Of a DNA stretch of 64,000 bases, positions 1 through 7,818 are shown piece by piece; positions within the stretch are counted from its first letter, which is position 1, and every line of letters begins with the position of its first letter. A program made the translations under genes and the position numbers. Under the pieces are notes generated by a model. That model saw only the letters and a program-made list of their open reading frames with translations. It searched no databases and had not been told where the DNA came from. This DNA comes from a virus. The stretch lies in IMG/VR virus record IMGVR_UViG_3300018411_000019, positions 43,314-107,313 of that record; one strand, 5' to 3'.

Positions 1-353
1 TCAACCATGGCCCCAATAGACCAGAGACTGTACTGGGTACCGAACTGACGAATGAAAGCCGTGCGGAAGGATTCAGTGCTAGGTGTGAAAGTGCCAGCAA
101 GCGCTTGCTCGTATGCCCATTTGTTGATCAGTAGCAGTTTACCGGCGAGTACCGGGTCGACCTGCTGGTTCACGCCGTCCTGGGTGCTAGAGAAAACCAC
201 CAGCATGTGACCAGCAGCAGCTGCTGTGTTGAGGTATTCCTTCTCACGGGCATAGGTCAACGCCATGGGGGAGAGTTCACCCACCGGAGCCACTTGAGCC
301 CGCGTGTTGTCGATCAAGGCCGAAATGACACTGAATGCCTTTAGCTTATACAT
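1..353 (-). CDS. Hypothetical protein, 3' end cut by window edge
   Basis: Translating the reverse strand from the ATG at 353 gives 117 codons without a stop down to the window edge, so only the N-terminal part is visible. The protein begins MYKLKAFSVISALI and contains an alanine-rich stretch (NTAAAAGHMLVVFSS) followed by DPVLAGKLLLINKWAYEQ. A GGGAG ribosome binding site lies just before the start. No family was recognised. It is transcribed away from the IscB unit, so the gap to the right holds the 5' region of this gene and the start of the omega-RNA. Confidence 0.75.
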   Translation of the reverse strand, partial: MYKLKAFSVISALIDNTRAQVAPVGELSPMALTYAREKEYLNTAAAAGHMLVVFSSTQDGVNQQVDPVLAGKLLLINKWAYEQALAGTFTPSTESFRTAFIRQFGTQYSLWSIGAMV

Positions 354-479
354 GTTAATCTCCCGCCCAAGGGCGTAATTTATGAAGGTCGATTAAGACA
401 AACGATCATATGATTCCAAGAAATGATGTCAACCGCCCCATCCTTTTAACCGAAGATAATCTGCTGGTATAGAGGTTTA

Positions 480-689
480 GTTGACCAGACCCAGGTTTGT
501 AATAGAACCTACGTTACCCAAGAATACATAGGTACTCCGGGATGGCCGAGCCAGTCCCGGACTCTACGCCGAGCTGTTAAACAAGCCTGTGAGGCAGGGT
601 TAGTGCAGTCAGGATACAAAACCTTGGGATAACATCGTCGAGGCTCACGTTACACCGACTTAGATCGGATAGACTAAGGGGAAACCCTA
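480..689 (+). ncRNA. Putative omega-RNA (HEARO-type) of the IscB nuclease
   Basis: The roughly 210 nt directly upstream of iscB are non-coding and highly structured. Visible hairpins are AGGTT/AACCT at about 493-510, a near-perfect stem TCCGGGA-TGGC/GCCA-TCCCGGA at 536-561, GCCT/AGGC near 585-597, CCGA/TCGG near 655-668, and a GGG-GAAA-CCC hairpin ending two bases before the iscB start codon. Known IscB systems have their guide RNA in exactly this position, with the guide at the 5' end and a scaffold that runs up to the ORF. The 5' boundary given here is an estimate; the guide would be the roughly 16 nt at or just before it. Confidence 0.7.
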
Positions 690-2039
690 ATGAAGGTAAC
701 ACCTACTAACTATGTTCTCGTCCTTGACACGAGACGCCGAGCGCTCATGCCCTGTCATCCGGCTAGAGCTAGAGAACTTCTAGGTAAAGGTAAAGCAGCG
801 GTATTTCGACGCTTCCCTTTTACCATTATCTTAAAAGACCCGGTGGGCTCCATCCCTCAACCTACGGCAATCAAGATCGATCCGGGCAGCAAGACCACCG
901 GGATCGCAGTCACTGTCAAAGGTAAACGCGGCGAACGTTGTATCATGGGTGTCCATCTGGAGCACCGCGGTATCACAATCAAGAAGAATCTGGTCAGTCG
1001 TGCTACCTGCCGACGTAACCGTCGTAATCGTAAGACGCGTTACCGTAAACCCCGATTCCTCAACCGAACTCGACCCGCCGGATGGCTCCCACCCAGTCTA
1101 ATGCACCGGGTGCTGACGACTCTGACCTGGGTGAAACGACTCTGTCTAGCGAGTCCTGTCTCCAAGATCGAGATCGAACATGTGTCCTTTGACACCCAGA
1201 AGATGCTCAACGGGTCGATCAAAGGCAAAGGGTATCAGCAAGGTACACTGCAAGGCTACAAGATCCGTGAGTACCTACTCTATCGGTACAACTACATCTG
1301 TCAGTATTGTTCGGGTATCTCCAAGGATAAACGTCTGGAGACTGAACATGTCACTCCCAAGGCTCAAGGTGGATCGAACTCGATCACCAACCTGACCCTG
1401 TCCTGCCATACCTGTAACCGCGACAAGGGCAATCGCACTCCTGTCCAGTGGGAATGGTCCCTCAAGGGCAAAGGGGATGTGCTCAGTGCAGCGAGACGCA
1501 AAGGCTGTCGCCGAGTTGCCCAAGGTAAGAAACCACCTCTCAGAGATGCAGCAGCCGTCAACAGCACAGCTAAACGGTTGATCCAAGAAGTCCGTGAAAT
1601 CGGACTGCTCTCGGTAGAACGTCCAAGCTACATGACGAAATACAACCGTCATCGTCAAGGGTATCCAAAGGATCACTTTATCGATGCAGCGGTACTGGGT
1701 GGTGCCTGTGACATTGTATACATTCCGAAGGGGATGAGACCGTTGACTGCAAAAGCATTGGGACATGGTTCGAGACAGATGTGTCGGGTAGATCAGTATG
1801 GTTTCCCTAGAACCTTAGCTAAAGGTCCTTCTATGGTCTGCGGATACCGGACCGGCGATATAGTCGAAGCCAAAGTACCCAGAGGTAAATATATCGGTGC
1901 GTATGTAGGACGTGTAGCTGTAAGAAGTAGTGGCCAATTTGTCATTACAACTGACGTTGGTAAAATCACCACCCGTCAACGTCACGTCAGTCGGTTACAG
2001 CACAATGACGGTTACCGCTACGCGCATCAACCCACATAA
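690..2039 (+). CDS. iscB: IscB RNA-guided nuclease
   Basis: A 449-aa protein with the full IscB domain order. The N-terminal PLMP-type domain is at 8-47 (RRALMPCHPARARELL). RuvC-I with Asp64 (KIDPGSKTTGIAV) follows, then an arginine-rich bridge helix at about 104-126 and RuvC-II around Glu161/Glu163 (IEIEHVSFD). The HNH domain at 204-245 has CxxC pairs at 204/207 and 239/242 and His220, and RuvC-III has His329 and Asp332 (DHFIDAAVL). A C-terminal target-interaction-like region of about 110 residues ends the protein. All expected catalytic residues are present, so the enzyme looks active. IscB proteins use an omega-RNA to cut double-stranded DNA and are the ancestors of Cas9. No transposase gene is adjacent, which fits a solitary homing-type element. 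Start ATG follows the omega-RNA 3' hairpin. Confidence 0.93.
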   Translation: MKVTPTNYVLVLDTRRRALMPCHPARARELLGKGKAAVFRRFPFTIILKDPVGSIPQPTAIKIDPGSKTTGIAVTVKGKRGERCIMGVHLEHRGITIKKNLVSRATCRRNRRNRKTRYRKPRFLNRTRPAGWLPPSLMHRVLTTLTWVKRLCLASPVSKIEIEHVSFDTQKMLNGSIKGKGYQQGTLQGYKIREYLLYRYNYICQYCSGISKDKRLETEHVTPKAQGGSNSITNLTLSCHTCNRDKGNRTPVQWEWSLKGKGDVLSAARRKGCRRVAQGKKPPLRDAAAVNSTAKRLIQEVREIGLLSVERPSYMTKYNRHRQGYPKDHFIDAAVLGGACDIVYIPKGMRPLTAKALGHGSRQMCRVDQYGFPRTLAKGPSMVCGYRTGDIVEAKVPRGKYIGAYVGRVAVRSSGQFVITTDVGKITTRQRHVSRLQHNDGYRYAHQPT

Positions 2040-2097
2040 CTCACTTCTTAACGGATCATACGACCCTTGTCACTATTCGACAAGAACCTCTTGGAAT

Positions 2098-2571
2098 ATG
2101 TCCATGCCCATAGCCACGCTATTCAAATTGGCAAAGGCCCTGTTCTTGTTCATCAGGGAGATGTGGCTGCGCGACCGTACGTTTCGACAGTTCATCCATG
2201 AGAACTTGTCGCTTATCGTGATGTCGATGGGCTTTGTAATCATGTCCGTGTTCTTTGTTCACGTCTACATGATCGTCAAAGACCAAGAAGCGCAGATTTC
2301 ACAATACCAATTTGAAAATTCACGTTTGAGACTCGCCTATGACACCGAGGTACCTCTACTTCGTGAGCAGGTAACGCTATATAAGTCTCGCTATCTCGAG
2401 GCCGTAGCGGCCGCCTCACACGCCGCTGACCCGAAACCACCACCTAAGCCTAAGCACACCCCAGGAAAGCCGATTAACCCCCCTCCAACTCCTACCACTA
2501 CCGATAGACCCGTCACGACTCGCGGTCCTTCTACGGACTTAGTCGAGAGATGGAAACGACTCCGTCAATAG
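2098..2571 (+). CDS. Single-pass membrane protein, possible i-spanin
   Basis: A 157-aa protein with a cytoplasmic-looking basic N terminus, one transmembrane segment at about 37-60 (LSLIVMSMGFVIMSVFF), a helical, probably coiled-coil stretch at 61-100 and a proline/threonine-rich tail (PKPPPKPKHTPGKP) at 113-145. An inner-membrane anchor with a periplasmic coiled coil is the layout of i-spanins, and the next gene encodes a lipoprotein, which fits an o-spanin partner. This is inference from architecture only. The first ATG of MSMP was chosen; the second Met is equally possible, as no strong Shine-Dalgarno is present. The open frame upstream overlaps iscB and is not expected to be translated. 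Confidence 0.65.
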   Translation: MSMPIATLFKLAKALFLFIREMWLRDRTFRQFIHENLSLIVMSMGFVIMSVFFVHVYMIVKDQEAQISQYQFENSRLRLAYDTEVPLLREQVTLYKSRYLEAVAAASHAADPKPPPKPKHTPGKPINPPPTPTTTDRPVTTRGPSTDLVERWKRLRQ

Positions 2572-2579
2572 GTTAATTC

Positions 2580-2936
2580 ATGTCAAATACTCATACATCT
2601 CGAGGTGGCCGTTTCGTAGGTTTATTCTGGTTAGTGGTCAGCCTCGGCTCCTGCTCAGTAGTCCAGTACAACATCACCAATAATCAGGCCTTTGGTCTGC
2701 AGCAAATTGTCGATGATGAGAGCGATTGCCACAAGTTCGAACGCACCATACGACTAGGGCACCACAAGCCTGTGGTTCCGGATATAGACATCTCCAGGCT
2801 GTCAACCGAACAGCTTAATGATGTCCTTCTCACCTTGACGGAGGATCTGGTGACCTTCATTGAAAATGAGGAAGCCTTTTTGAAACAGGACATTGCCCGT
2901 CATCAGGACAAGTGTCAAAGTAACCACTCCAGGTAA
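2580..2936 (+). CDS. Small lipoprotein, possible o-spanin
   Basis: A 118-aa protein with a signal peptide (GRFVGLFWLVVSLGSC) and a lipobox LGSC with the lipidated Cys at residue 25. The mature part is charged and mostly helical, ending in a long helix that includes TEDLVTFIENEEAFL. It starts 8 nt after the preceding membrane protein gene, so the two are probably translated together. Gram-negative phages often encode an inner-membrane spanin followed by an outer-membrane lipoprotein; this pair could be that, but the mature part is larger than classical Rz1 and not proline-rich. The family was not recognised. Confidence 0.65.
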   Translation: MSNTHTSRGGRFVGLFWLVVSLGSCSVVQYNITNNQAFGLQQIVDDESDCHKFERTIRLGHHKPVVPDIDISRLSTEQLNDVLLTLTEDLVTFIENEEAFLKQDIARHQDKCQSNHSR

Positions 2937-2981
2937 GATGGTGTTTTCAAAAAAGGATCTTAGATATTAGATGGAGCAGAT

Positions 2982-4529
2982 ATGGATCGCCAACACCAAC
3001 ATAATCATCATCATCATCTCGAAGGTTCAGCAGTCATGTCGGGAGTAAAAGAATCGGAATCCATTCCAGTGTGTAAGGGGGTTTTGTACGCCGACGGTGG
3101 GTTCTACAGCACTGAGAAGGCAGGCGGATGGGGTGTGCACGGCTACGTCTACAGCGTAGACAGCCTTCCGACCAAAGGGAGTGGACATCCTAAATCCACC
3201 CCTACTGCAAATGGCTACAGCGAGACCAAAGCTGAGGACAAGGCAGTCAACGTCCTTAACTACGTCGATACGTTCGGTGGCGTACCTAAGGCTAAAGACA
3301 ACAATCACACAGAGCTGATTGCTGCCAGACAGGCATTGGAATATGCGCTGGAAAAGGGATTAAGCCACACCCTTATTTACTCAGATTCAGCTTACGTGGT
3401 CAAAGGGGTCAACGAGTACATCGACCGCTGGAAGCAAAACGGCTGGCGCACCCGTGCCGGTGAAGACATCGCCTGCAAGGAAGATTGGCTTAAAGTTGAT
3501 TCCTTGCTAAATCGCCACAAAGACCTGAACAATGAAATCCAGCTCGCGTGGATCAAGGGTCACAACGGCCATACTGGTAATGAGATGGCCGATCAATGGG
3601 CAGGTAAAGGTAACTGCATCGGCGTCAATGGCTACAACCTGACCTACAAGCTCGAACAGAAACCCGAAGGGTATTGGAAATCGACGGTGAACCATAACCG
3701 ACTCCTGGACCAACCTAAATGGTACTTTAGTTCCGACCAGACTGATCGTCGTATCAGTGCCTGTGGCCGTCATGTGTACTGGACAGGTCAACACGGCGAC
3801 GACGAAGACGTGGCCAAGCCACAGTCTGATTCATCCAATGCCGTCCTTTATCTCAAGGAGAAGATTGAGGTTCTGGAAAAGGTTCGCGCGCATTTCATCG
3901 AGCAGGATACCCACCAAGTGGGACACCTTTTTGTCGGTGTCCTGCGCAACATCCTAACCGCCACCATCGCCGAGGATATTACCCGTTTTGGCATGTCGGT
4001 TTTTCGCAAGAATAAGGCCAACATGGGACTCGTGAGTCAGAAGAAATTGCCGGTGATTCACCACGTTACTCCAACCGGTCTGGCGTATTACAACGTCGAG
4101 AACCTGGAGAATATGACCACCATCCTCAATCAGTTTCTCGATGGTGACAAGTCCCTGATCGCGACCGATCTGACTGACCTACTATATGAAGCCGCGGAAA
4201 AGAAGGGTGTAAAGTCGTTAAAGCTTCGCAAGGAGATCACCAACACGGTGAAACACCTCGATGTGAACGTCAACTTCAATACATCCTTTGCCCGTGAGCT
4301 GAGGGCGATGGAAGAGGTCCCGGTTGAACGCACCAAGGTACGTTTGATCATGGGCTCTGACATCATCGGACGCAATGCCCTATCGGCGCTTGGTGACAAC
4401 GTCCAACGCGTGACAGTCCTTACATGGCGTGAATCTGAAACAGTGATTCGTTATGCGACAGTCATTGAGACGGAGCACGATATCGGACTGTGGGCAAACC
4501 CGTTCGGCAACTTTAAACTGGTACGATAA
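2982..4529 (+). CDS. RNase H1-like protein with large C-terminal extension
   Basis: A 515-aa protein whose first 210 residues form an RNase H fold: Asp38 (LYADGGFY), Glu111 (NHTELIAARQAL), Asp135 (YSDSAYVV), a histidine loop (KGHNGHTGN) and Asp204 (EMADQWAGKG). All four metal-binding acids are present, so cleavage of RNA in RNA-DNA hybrids is expected, for example removal of primers or R-loops. A roughly 45-residue insertion sits between the first and second strands. Residues 215-515 have no recognised domain. The N terminus is naturally histidine-rich (QHQHNHHHH). The start is supported by GGAG about 8 nt upstream; an internal Met19 is a weaker alternative. Confidence 0.85.
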   Translation: MDRQHQHNHHHHLEGSAVMSGVKESESIPVCKGVLYADGGFYSTEKAGGWGVHGYVYSVDSLPTKGSGHPKSTPTANGYSETKAEDKAVNVLNYVDTFGGVPKAKDNNHTELIAARQALEYALEKGLSHTLIYSDSAYVVKGVNEYIDRWKQNGWRTRAGEDIACKEDWLKVDSLLNRHKDLNNEIQLAWIKGHNGHTGNEMADQWAGKGNCIGVNGYNLTYKLEQKPEGYWKSTVNHNRLLDQPKWYFSSDQTDRRISACGRHVYWTGQHGDDEDVAKPQSDSSNAVLYLKEKIEVLEKVRAHFIEQDTHQVGHLFVGVLRNILTATIAEDITRFGMSVFRKNKANMGLVSQKKLPVIHHVTPTGLAYYNVENLENMTTILNQFLDGDKSLIATDLTDLLYEAAEKKGVKSLKLRKEITNTVKHLDVNVNFNTSFARELRAMEEVPVERTKVRLIMGSDIIGRNALSALGDNVQRVTVLTWRESETVIRYATVIETEHDIGLWANPFGNFKLVR

Positions 4530-4543
4530 ACATAGGGGCTTCT

Positions 4544-4924
4544 ATGTATAGATCTGTTGCGATTAATCAGTCCTACGGATTTTGGTCCACGCTTAAACGC
4601 ACGCTGTTCATGGCCAGTCTGTACTTCCGTCTGATCCGTAACTACGATCCCGACGAGTCGCTGCTCAATGAGTTCAACCAGTTGTTTTACCTCGTTGTCA
4701 ATCCCCAGTCGTTATCCTTCCCCGCGATGATCTGCCGCATGTTGTGGCGTGAGAAGACCGTGGATCAGGTGATAGGGTATTGTGAGCGTGGCGAACTCAA
4801 AAAGGCGGTGGAATTAGTGTATGGAAAAATGCCTCGTTGGCTCAGGTACCTGGATCGAGAAACCATGGTGCGTGATGCAGAGAGTGTCATTGCACGAACT
4901 CGCCGGCGTAAACGCTTTGCTTGA
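4544..4924 (+). CDS. Hypothetical protein, 126 aa
   Basis: An unrecognised protein, mostly helical by inspection, with a hydrophobic-aromatic N-terminal third (FWSTLKRTLFMASLYFRLIR) and a very basic C terminus (ARTRRRKRFA). It follows the RNase H-like gene by 14 nt with an AGGGG ribosome binding site and ends just before a symmetrical terminator at a convergent junction. It is likely the last gene of the transcript that starts near the iscB locus. Confidence 0.75.
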   Translation: MYRSVAINQSYGFWSTLKRTLFMASLYFRLIRNYDPDESLLNEFNQLFYLVVNPQSLSFPAMICRMLWREKTVDQVIGYCERGELKKAVELVYGKMPRWLRYLDRETMVRDAESVIARTRRRKRFA

Positions 4925-4933
4925 AACGGCATA

Positions 4934-4960
4934 GATGGGAGGGACTGGCGCCCTCCCATC
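4934..4960. terminator. Bidirectional hairpin terminator
   Basis: A 10-bp stem, gatgggaggg paired with ccctcccatc, lies between two convergent genes and is flanked by ggcata on the left and ttatgc on the right. The symmetry suits termination from both sides. Confidence 0.7.
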
Positions 4961-4978
4961 GACCTTATGCGCGATGCA

Positions 4979-5806
4979 TTATTTTTTGATCTCTTTCAGG
5001 CTGTCTTTCAGCGCTTCAGAGAACTGACGCAGGCGGTACAGCAACGAGCCGTACGCTTCCATTTCCTTGGCAATCGACAGGGTAATGCCGATCAGTTCAT
5101 TCACTGCAGTACGGGAGGCACGGCCCTGTTCTTCTACGAGGGGGAGGATCTTGTCAGCTAGGACCATGGCACGGTTGGTCAGGTCCAGGGCGTTCTTGGC
5201 CGGATGGGCCTTATCCAGCGCCACGGCCTCATTGAGGTTATTGTGGGTGGTGGCGATGTCTTGAGCACGTTCGATCACAGCACCCAGAGTACGATGGATG
5301 TGGTTGCTCTTGGGGTCAAAGAAGGTCTGACCGATGGAGACCATGGCATCGTTGAGCCCAACACTCACAGCACCGTTGTGGCCCAAGCCACTGGAGGACT
5401 GCAGCATGTTGGGGTCATTAATGATCCGTCCGAGGGTGACATTGAACGACTTGATCATGGCTTCGATCTGGACCGCCTTGGTGGTGGCATCCAACAGTGC
5501 AGCACTGTAAGGTACCCACTGACCGATAAAGCTTTCCGGTACGACGATGGTCTTGTTCGAGGCATCGACAAAACCAACCTTACCTACAAAGCCAACCATG
5601 TCACGTGGGAGCATGGCTGCGAGGTTGAGGGTAGGGAGTGTCATCTTACCGAAGAAGCCACTGGCCTTACGGAAGAACTGACCCATGCGTTGACGCGGAT
5701 CAAGGGTGATGCCACCTGCGGCTGATTCCATCGCGACCACGCCTGCCAGTCGTTCAAGGTCTTCCAGGCTGCACGTGTCAAGCGACTGGTAATATTCAGG
5801 ATTCAT
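4979..5806 (-). CDS. Hypothetical protein, probable virion component
   Basis: A 275-aa protein starting MNPEYYQSLDTCSLEDLERLAG. It is rich in small residues, with a central helical part (ALLDATTKAVQIEAMIKSF) and a long C-terminal helix (LRQFSEALKDSLKEIKK). No catalytic motif is visible and no family was recognised; length and composition resemble structural proteins of jumbo phages. The internal Met was chosen because GGAG lies upstream of it on the minus strand; a longer frame reaching 5872 lacks a binding site. Confidence 0.7.
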   Translation of the reverse strand: MNPEYYQSLDTCSLEDLERLAGVVAMESAAGGITLDPRQRMGQFFRKASGFFGKMTLPTLNLAAMLPRDMVGFVGKVGFVDASNKTIVVPESFIGQWVPYSAALLDATTKAVQIEAMIKSFNVTLGRIINDPNMLQSSSGLGHNGAVSVGLNDAMVSIGQTFFDPKSNHIHRTLGAVIERAQDIATTHNNLNEAVALDKAHPAKNALDLTNRAMVLADKILPLVEEQGRASRTAVNELIGITLSIAKEMEAYGSLLYRLRQFSEALKDSLKEIKK

Positions 5807-5889
5807 AATAAGGTCCAACTCCAAGTTAAAGAAAAGCAGTTTTCCATATCGATTTGTACTAACAACCTTCATCTGTCGGAAACCAACAC

Positions 5890-7452
5890 ATGAGCACCAG
5901 CCCTTTCGCGAAGTTTAAGAAGGCCGCATCCATTCGTCCCATGTGGAACATCGGAGCACTCTTCGACATCCAAACCGGTAAATACTACAAAGGCAAGCAC
6001 GGCGAATCTATCCTCTGCGGTGGTCTGAACCACTTCACTGGCGTAGCCGGTTTGCCCAACATGTTCAAAACCGTGATCTCGCTATTTCAACTAGGTTCTG
6101 TGATGAACCGGGTATCGTTAGCCATCATGATGGCACATGATTCGGAGAACACACTGTCTCCGGGTCGAATTCAGAACGTCTTTCGACAGTTCCCGGAGCT
6201 GTTTGGCACTGATCTGGTCGACGGTGGACGGCTCCTGTTTACCGACGCCACCGTGTACAACGGTAACGAGTGGTGGAACGTCATGCGCGAGTATGCCAAT
6301 GACCGGCGCAACGACAAGTCCATTCTGGTCACCACCCCGTTTGTCGATGAGAACACCGGCGAACTGATCAAGGTCCCGAGTCCGACACTGAGCTTCCTTG
6401 ACTCACTGTCTGGTCTGCAGACCGAAGGCATCATGAACATGTACGAGAAGGCCGATGTCGGCCACAAAGACCTGAACATGGTGGCGATGAAAGGCGCTGG
6501 GGCTAAGAGTCAGCTGATCGACCAAGTCACTGGCGTAACCGGCGGGTCTGGTCTGCACATCCTGATGACAGCACACGTCGGACAAGAATACCAGCTGGAC
6601 ATGTACAAGCCGAACGTCAAGCGCCTGAAGTTCCTCAAAGGGGACCTCAAGCTCAAGAAGGTACCGGAGAACTTCAGCTTCCTGACGGCGAACTGCTGGT
6701 ATTGCGTCTCTCTGATGCCGATGCTCGATGCCGACAAGGCCCCTGAGTTCCCGCGTGACGACGAAGACGATCTGAAGGGCGATACCGACCTGATCTGCAT
6801 CAACCTTGTCAACCTGCGTGGCAAGTCTGGTCCATCGGGTATCCCCTTTGAGGTGGTGGTGTCCCAGTCGGAAGGACTTAAGCCCGAGTTGACCGAGTTC
6901 ATCTACTGTAAGGGGTATGAGTACTATGGGATCAGTGACAAAGATGGCAACAAGGCCAAAGGCAAGCCTAACTACCGTCTCGATCTGTATCCTCAACAGA
7001 ACCTAACCAGGAAGACGACCCGTCGTCTGTTGGAGACCGATCCTCGTCTGCAGCGTGCCATGAACATCACAGCTGAGCTGTGTATGATGCGTAACCTGTG
7101 GCATGACCTGCCAGAAGGCCTCCTGTGCACGCCTAAAGAGCTTTACAGCGATATCGTGGCCGCTGGCTACGATTGGGACTTGCTGCTCGATACGCGCGGT
7201 TTCTGGCTGCCTCTGGAGGAGAAGGGAACTTACGCCGATATCCCGTTCCTCTCCACCATGGACTTGCTGAACATGCGAGCTGGGACCTACCGTCCTTACT
7301 GGTACGACAAAGCTGTCTCGGCTAAGGCTAAAGCCAGCGGCGGTGTCGCCAGTATACAAGAAGCCTCAGCTGGCACTGACAGTGGTACTAAGCTGACGCC
7401 TAAGGCGTTGCTCGATAAGATCAAGGATCGGCAGGCGGCTAAAGCCAGCTAA
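5890..7452 (+). CDS. RecA-superfamily ATPase (UvsX/RecA-like)
   Basis: A 520-aa protein with an unusual P-loop at 51-61 (GVAGLPNMFKT), where the usual GKT is replaced by FKT with the lysine kept. A Walker-B-like strand ends in Asp170 (TLSFLDSLSGL), and a HILMTAHVGQ strand at 221-230 corresponds to the sensor region of RecA proteins. This layout fits a recombinase or a related hexameric ATPase that acts on phage DNA in recombination-dependent replication or repair. The C-terminal tail (from about 475) is rich in Lys, Ala, Ser and Thr and likely flexible. Assignment rests on motif order, so a helicase-like or packaging-associated ATPase of the same superfamily remains possible. Confidence 0.65.
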   Translation: MSTSPFAKFKKAASIRPMWNIGALFDIQTGKYYKGKHGESILCGGLNHFTGVAGLPNMFKTVISLFQLGSVMNRVSLAIMMAHDSENTLSPGRIQNVFRQFPELFGTDLVDGGRLLFTDATVYNGNEWWNVMREYANDRRNDKSILVTTPFVDENTGELIKVPSPTLSFLDSLSGLQTEGIMNMYEKADVGHKDLNMVAMKGAGAKSQLIDQVTGVTGGSGLHILMTAHVGQEYQLDMYKPNVKRLKFLKGDLKLKKVPENFSFLTANCWYCVSLMPMLDADKAPEFPRDDEDDLKGDTDLICINLVNLRGKSGPSGIPFEVVVSQSEGLKPELTEFIYCKGYEYYGISDKDGNKAKGKPNYRLDLYPQQNLTRKTTRRLLETDPRLQRAMNITAELCMMRNLWHDLPEGLLCTPKELYSDIVAAGYDWDLLLDTRGFWLPLEEKGTYADIPFLSTMDLLNMRAGTYRPYWYDKAVSAKAKASGGVASIQEASAGTDSGTKLTPKALLDKIKDRQAAKAS

Positions 7453-7462
7453 TTATTTGACA

Positions 7463-7492
7463 CGCCCGTATACGCAAGTGCTTGTACGGGCG
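7463..7492 (+). other. Long intergenic hairpin
   Basis: CGCCCGTA pairs with TACGGGCG around an inner CAAG/CTTG stem. It lies between the ATPase gene and the next ORF and has no following T-run, so it may be an RNA processing or stabilising structure, not a terminator. Confidence 0.5.
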
Positions 7493-7523
7493 ACACCCAA
7501 ATGAAGATACGAGGAAAACGACC

Positions 7524-7808
7524 ATGTCGAATACTGTAGTGTCTGCCGTCATCGACATGTTGGCAGATAAGAATCCCCATGCGGCAACGCGATTTACCCA
7601 GAACTTTCGTGACAGTGCCGCTGATGACCATGCGGCAATCGTTGCGCTCAACCGTTACTGGCGTGACCAGTTGATGGGCCTTCACACCTCCACCATATCT
7701 GCTCGCACCTGCTTGGTCGATGATATGGCGCCACGTGACTGGCTGCGTCACTTTGGTCGGTTGGTGTTGCCGATCATCGTCAATCACAACCTGCCAGTCG
7801 TTCACTGA
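7524..7808 (+). CDS. Hypothetical protein, 94 aa
   Basis: A small unrecognised protein, MSNTVVSAVIDMLADKN, with a helical character and a hydrophobic C-terminal end (LVLPIIVNHNLPVVH). GAGG lies at a good distance from the ATG, and the gene sits between the RecA-like gene and the possible polymerase fragment, 10 nt before the latter's start. Confidence 0.7.
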   Translation: MSNTVVSAVIDMLADKNPHAATRFTQNFRDSAADDHAAIVALNRYWRDQLMGLHTSTISARTCLVDDMAPRDWLRHFGRLVLPIIVNHNLPVVH

Positions 7809-7818
7809 GGTCTCTGCT

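Noticed and set aside
2985-3020. Histidine tract at the start of the RNase H-like protein as a cloning tag or vector contamination
   Set aside because: The tract is interrupted (HQHNHHHH), uses mixed codons, and the surrounding sequence is continuous phage sequence with a normal ribosome binding site.
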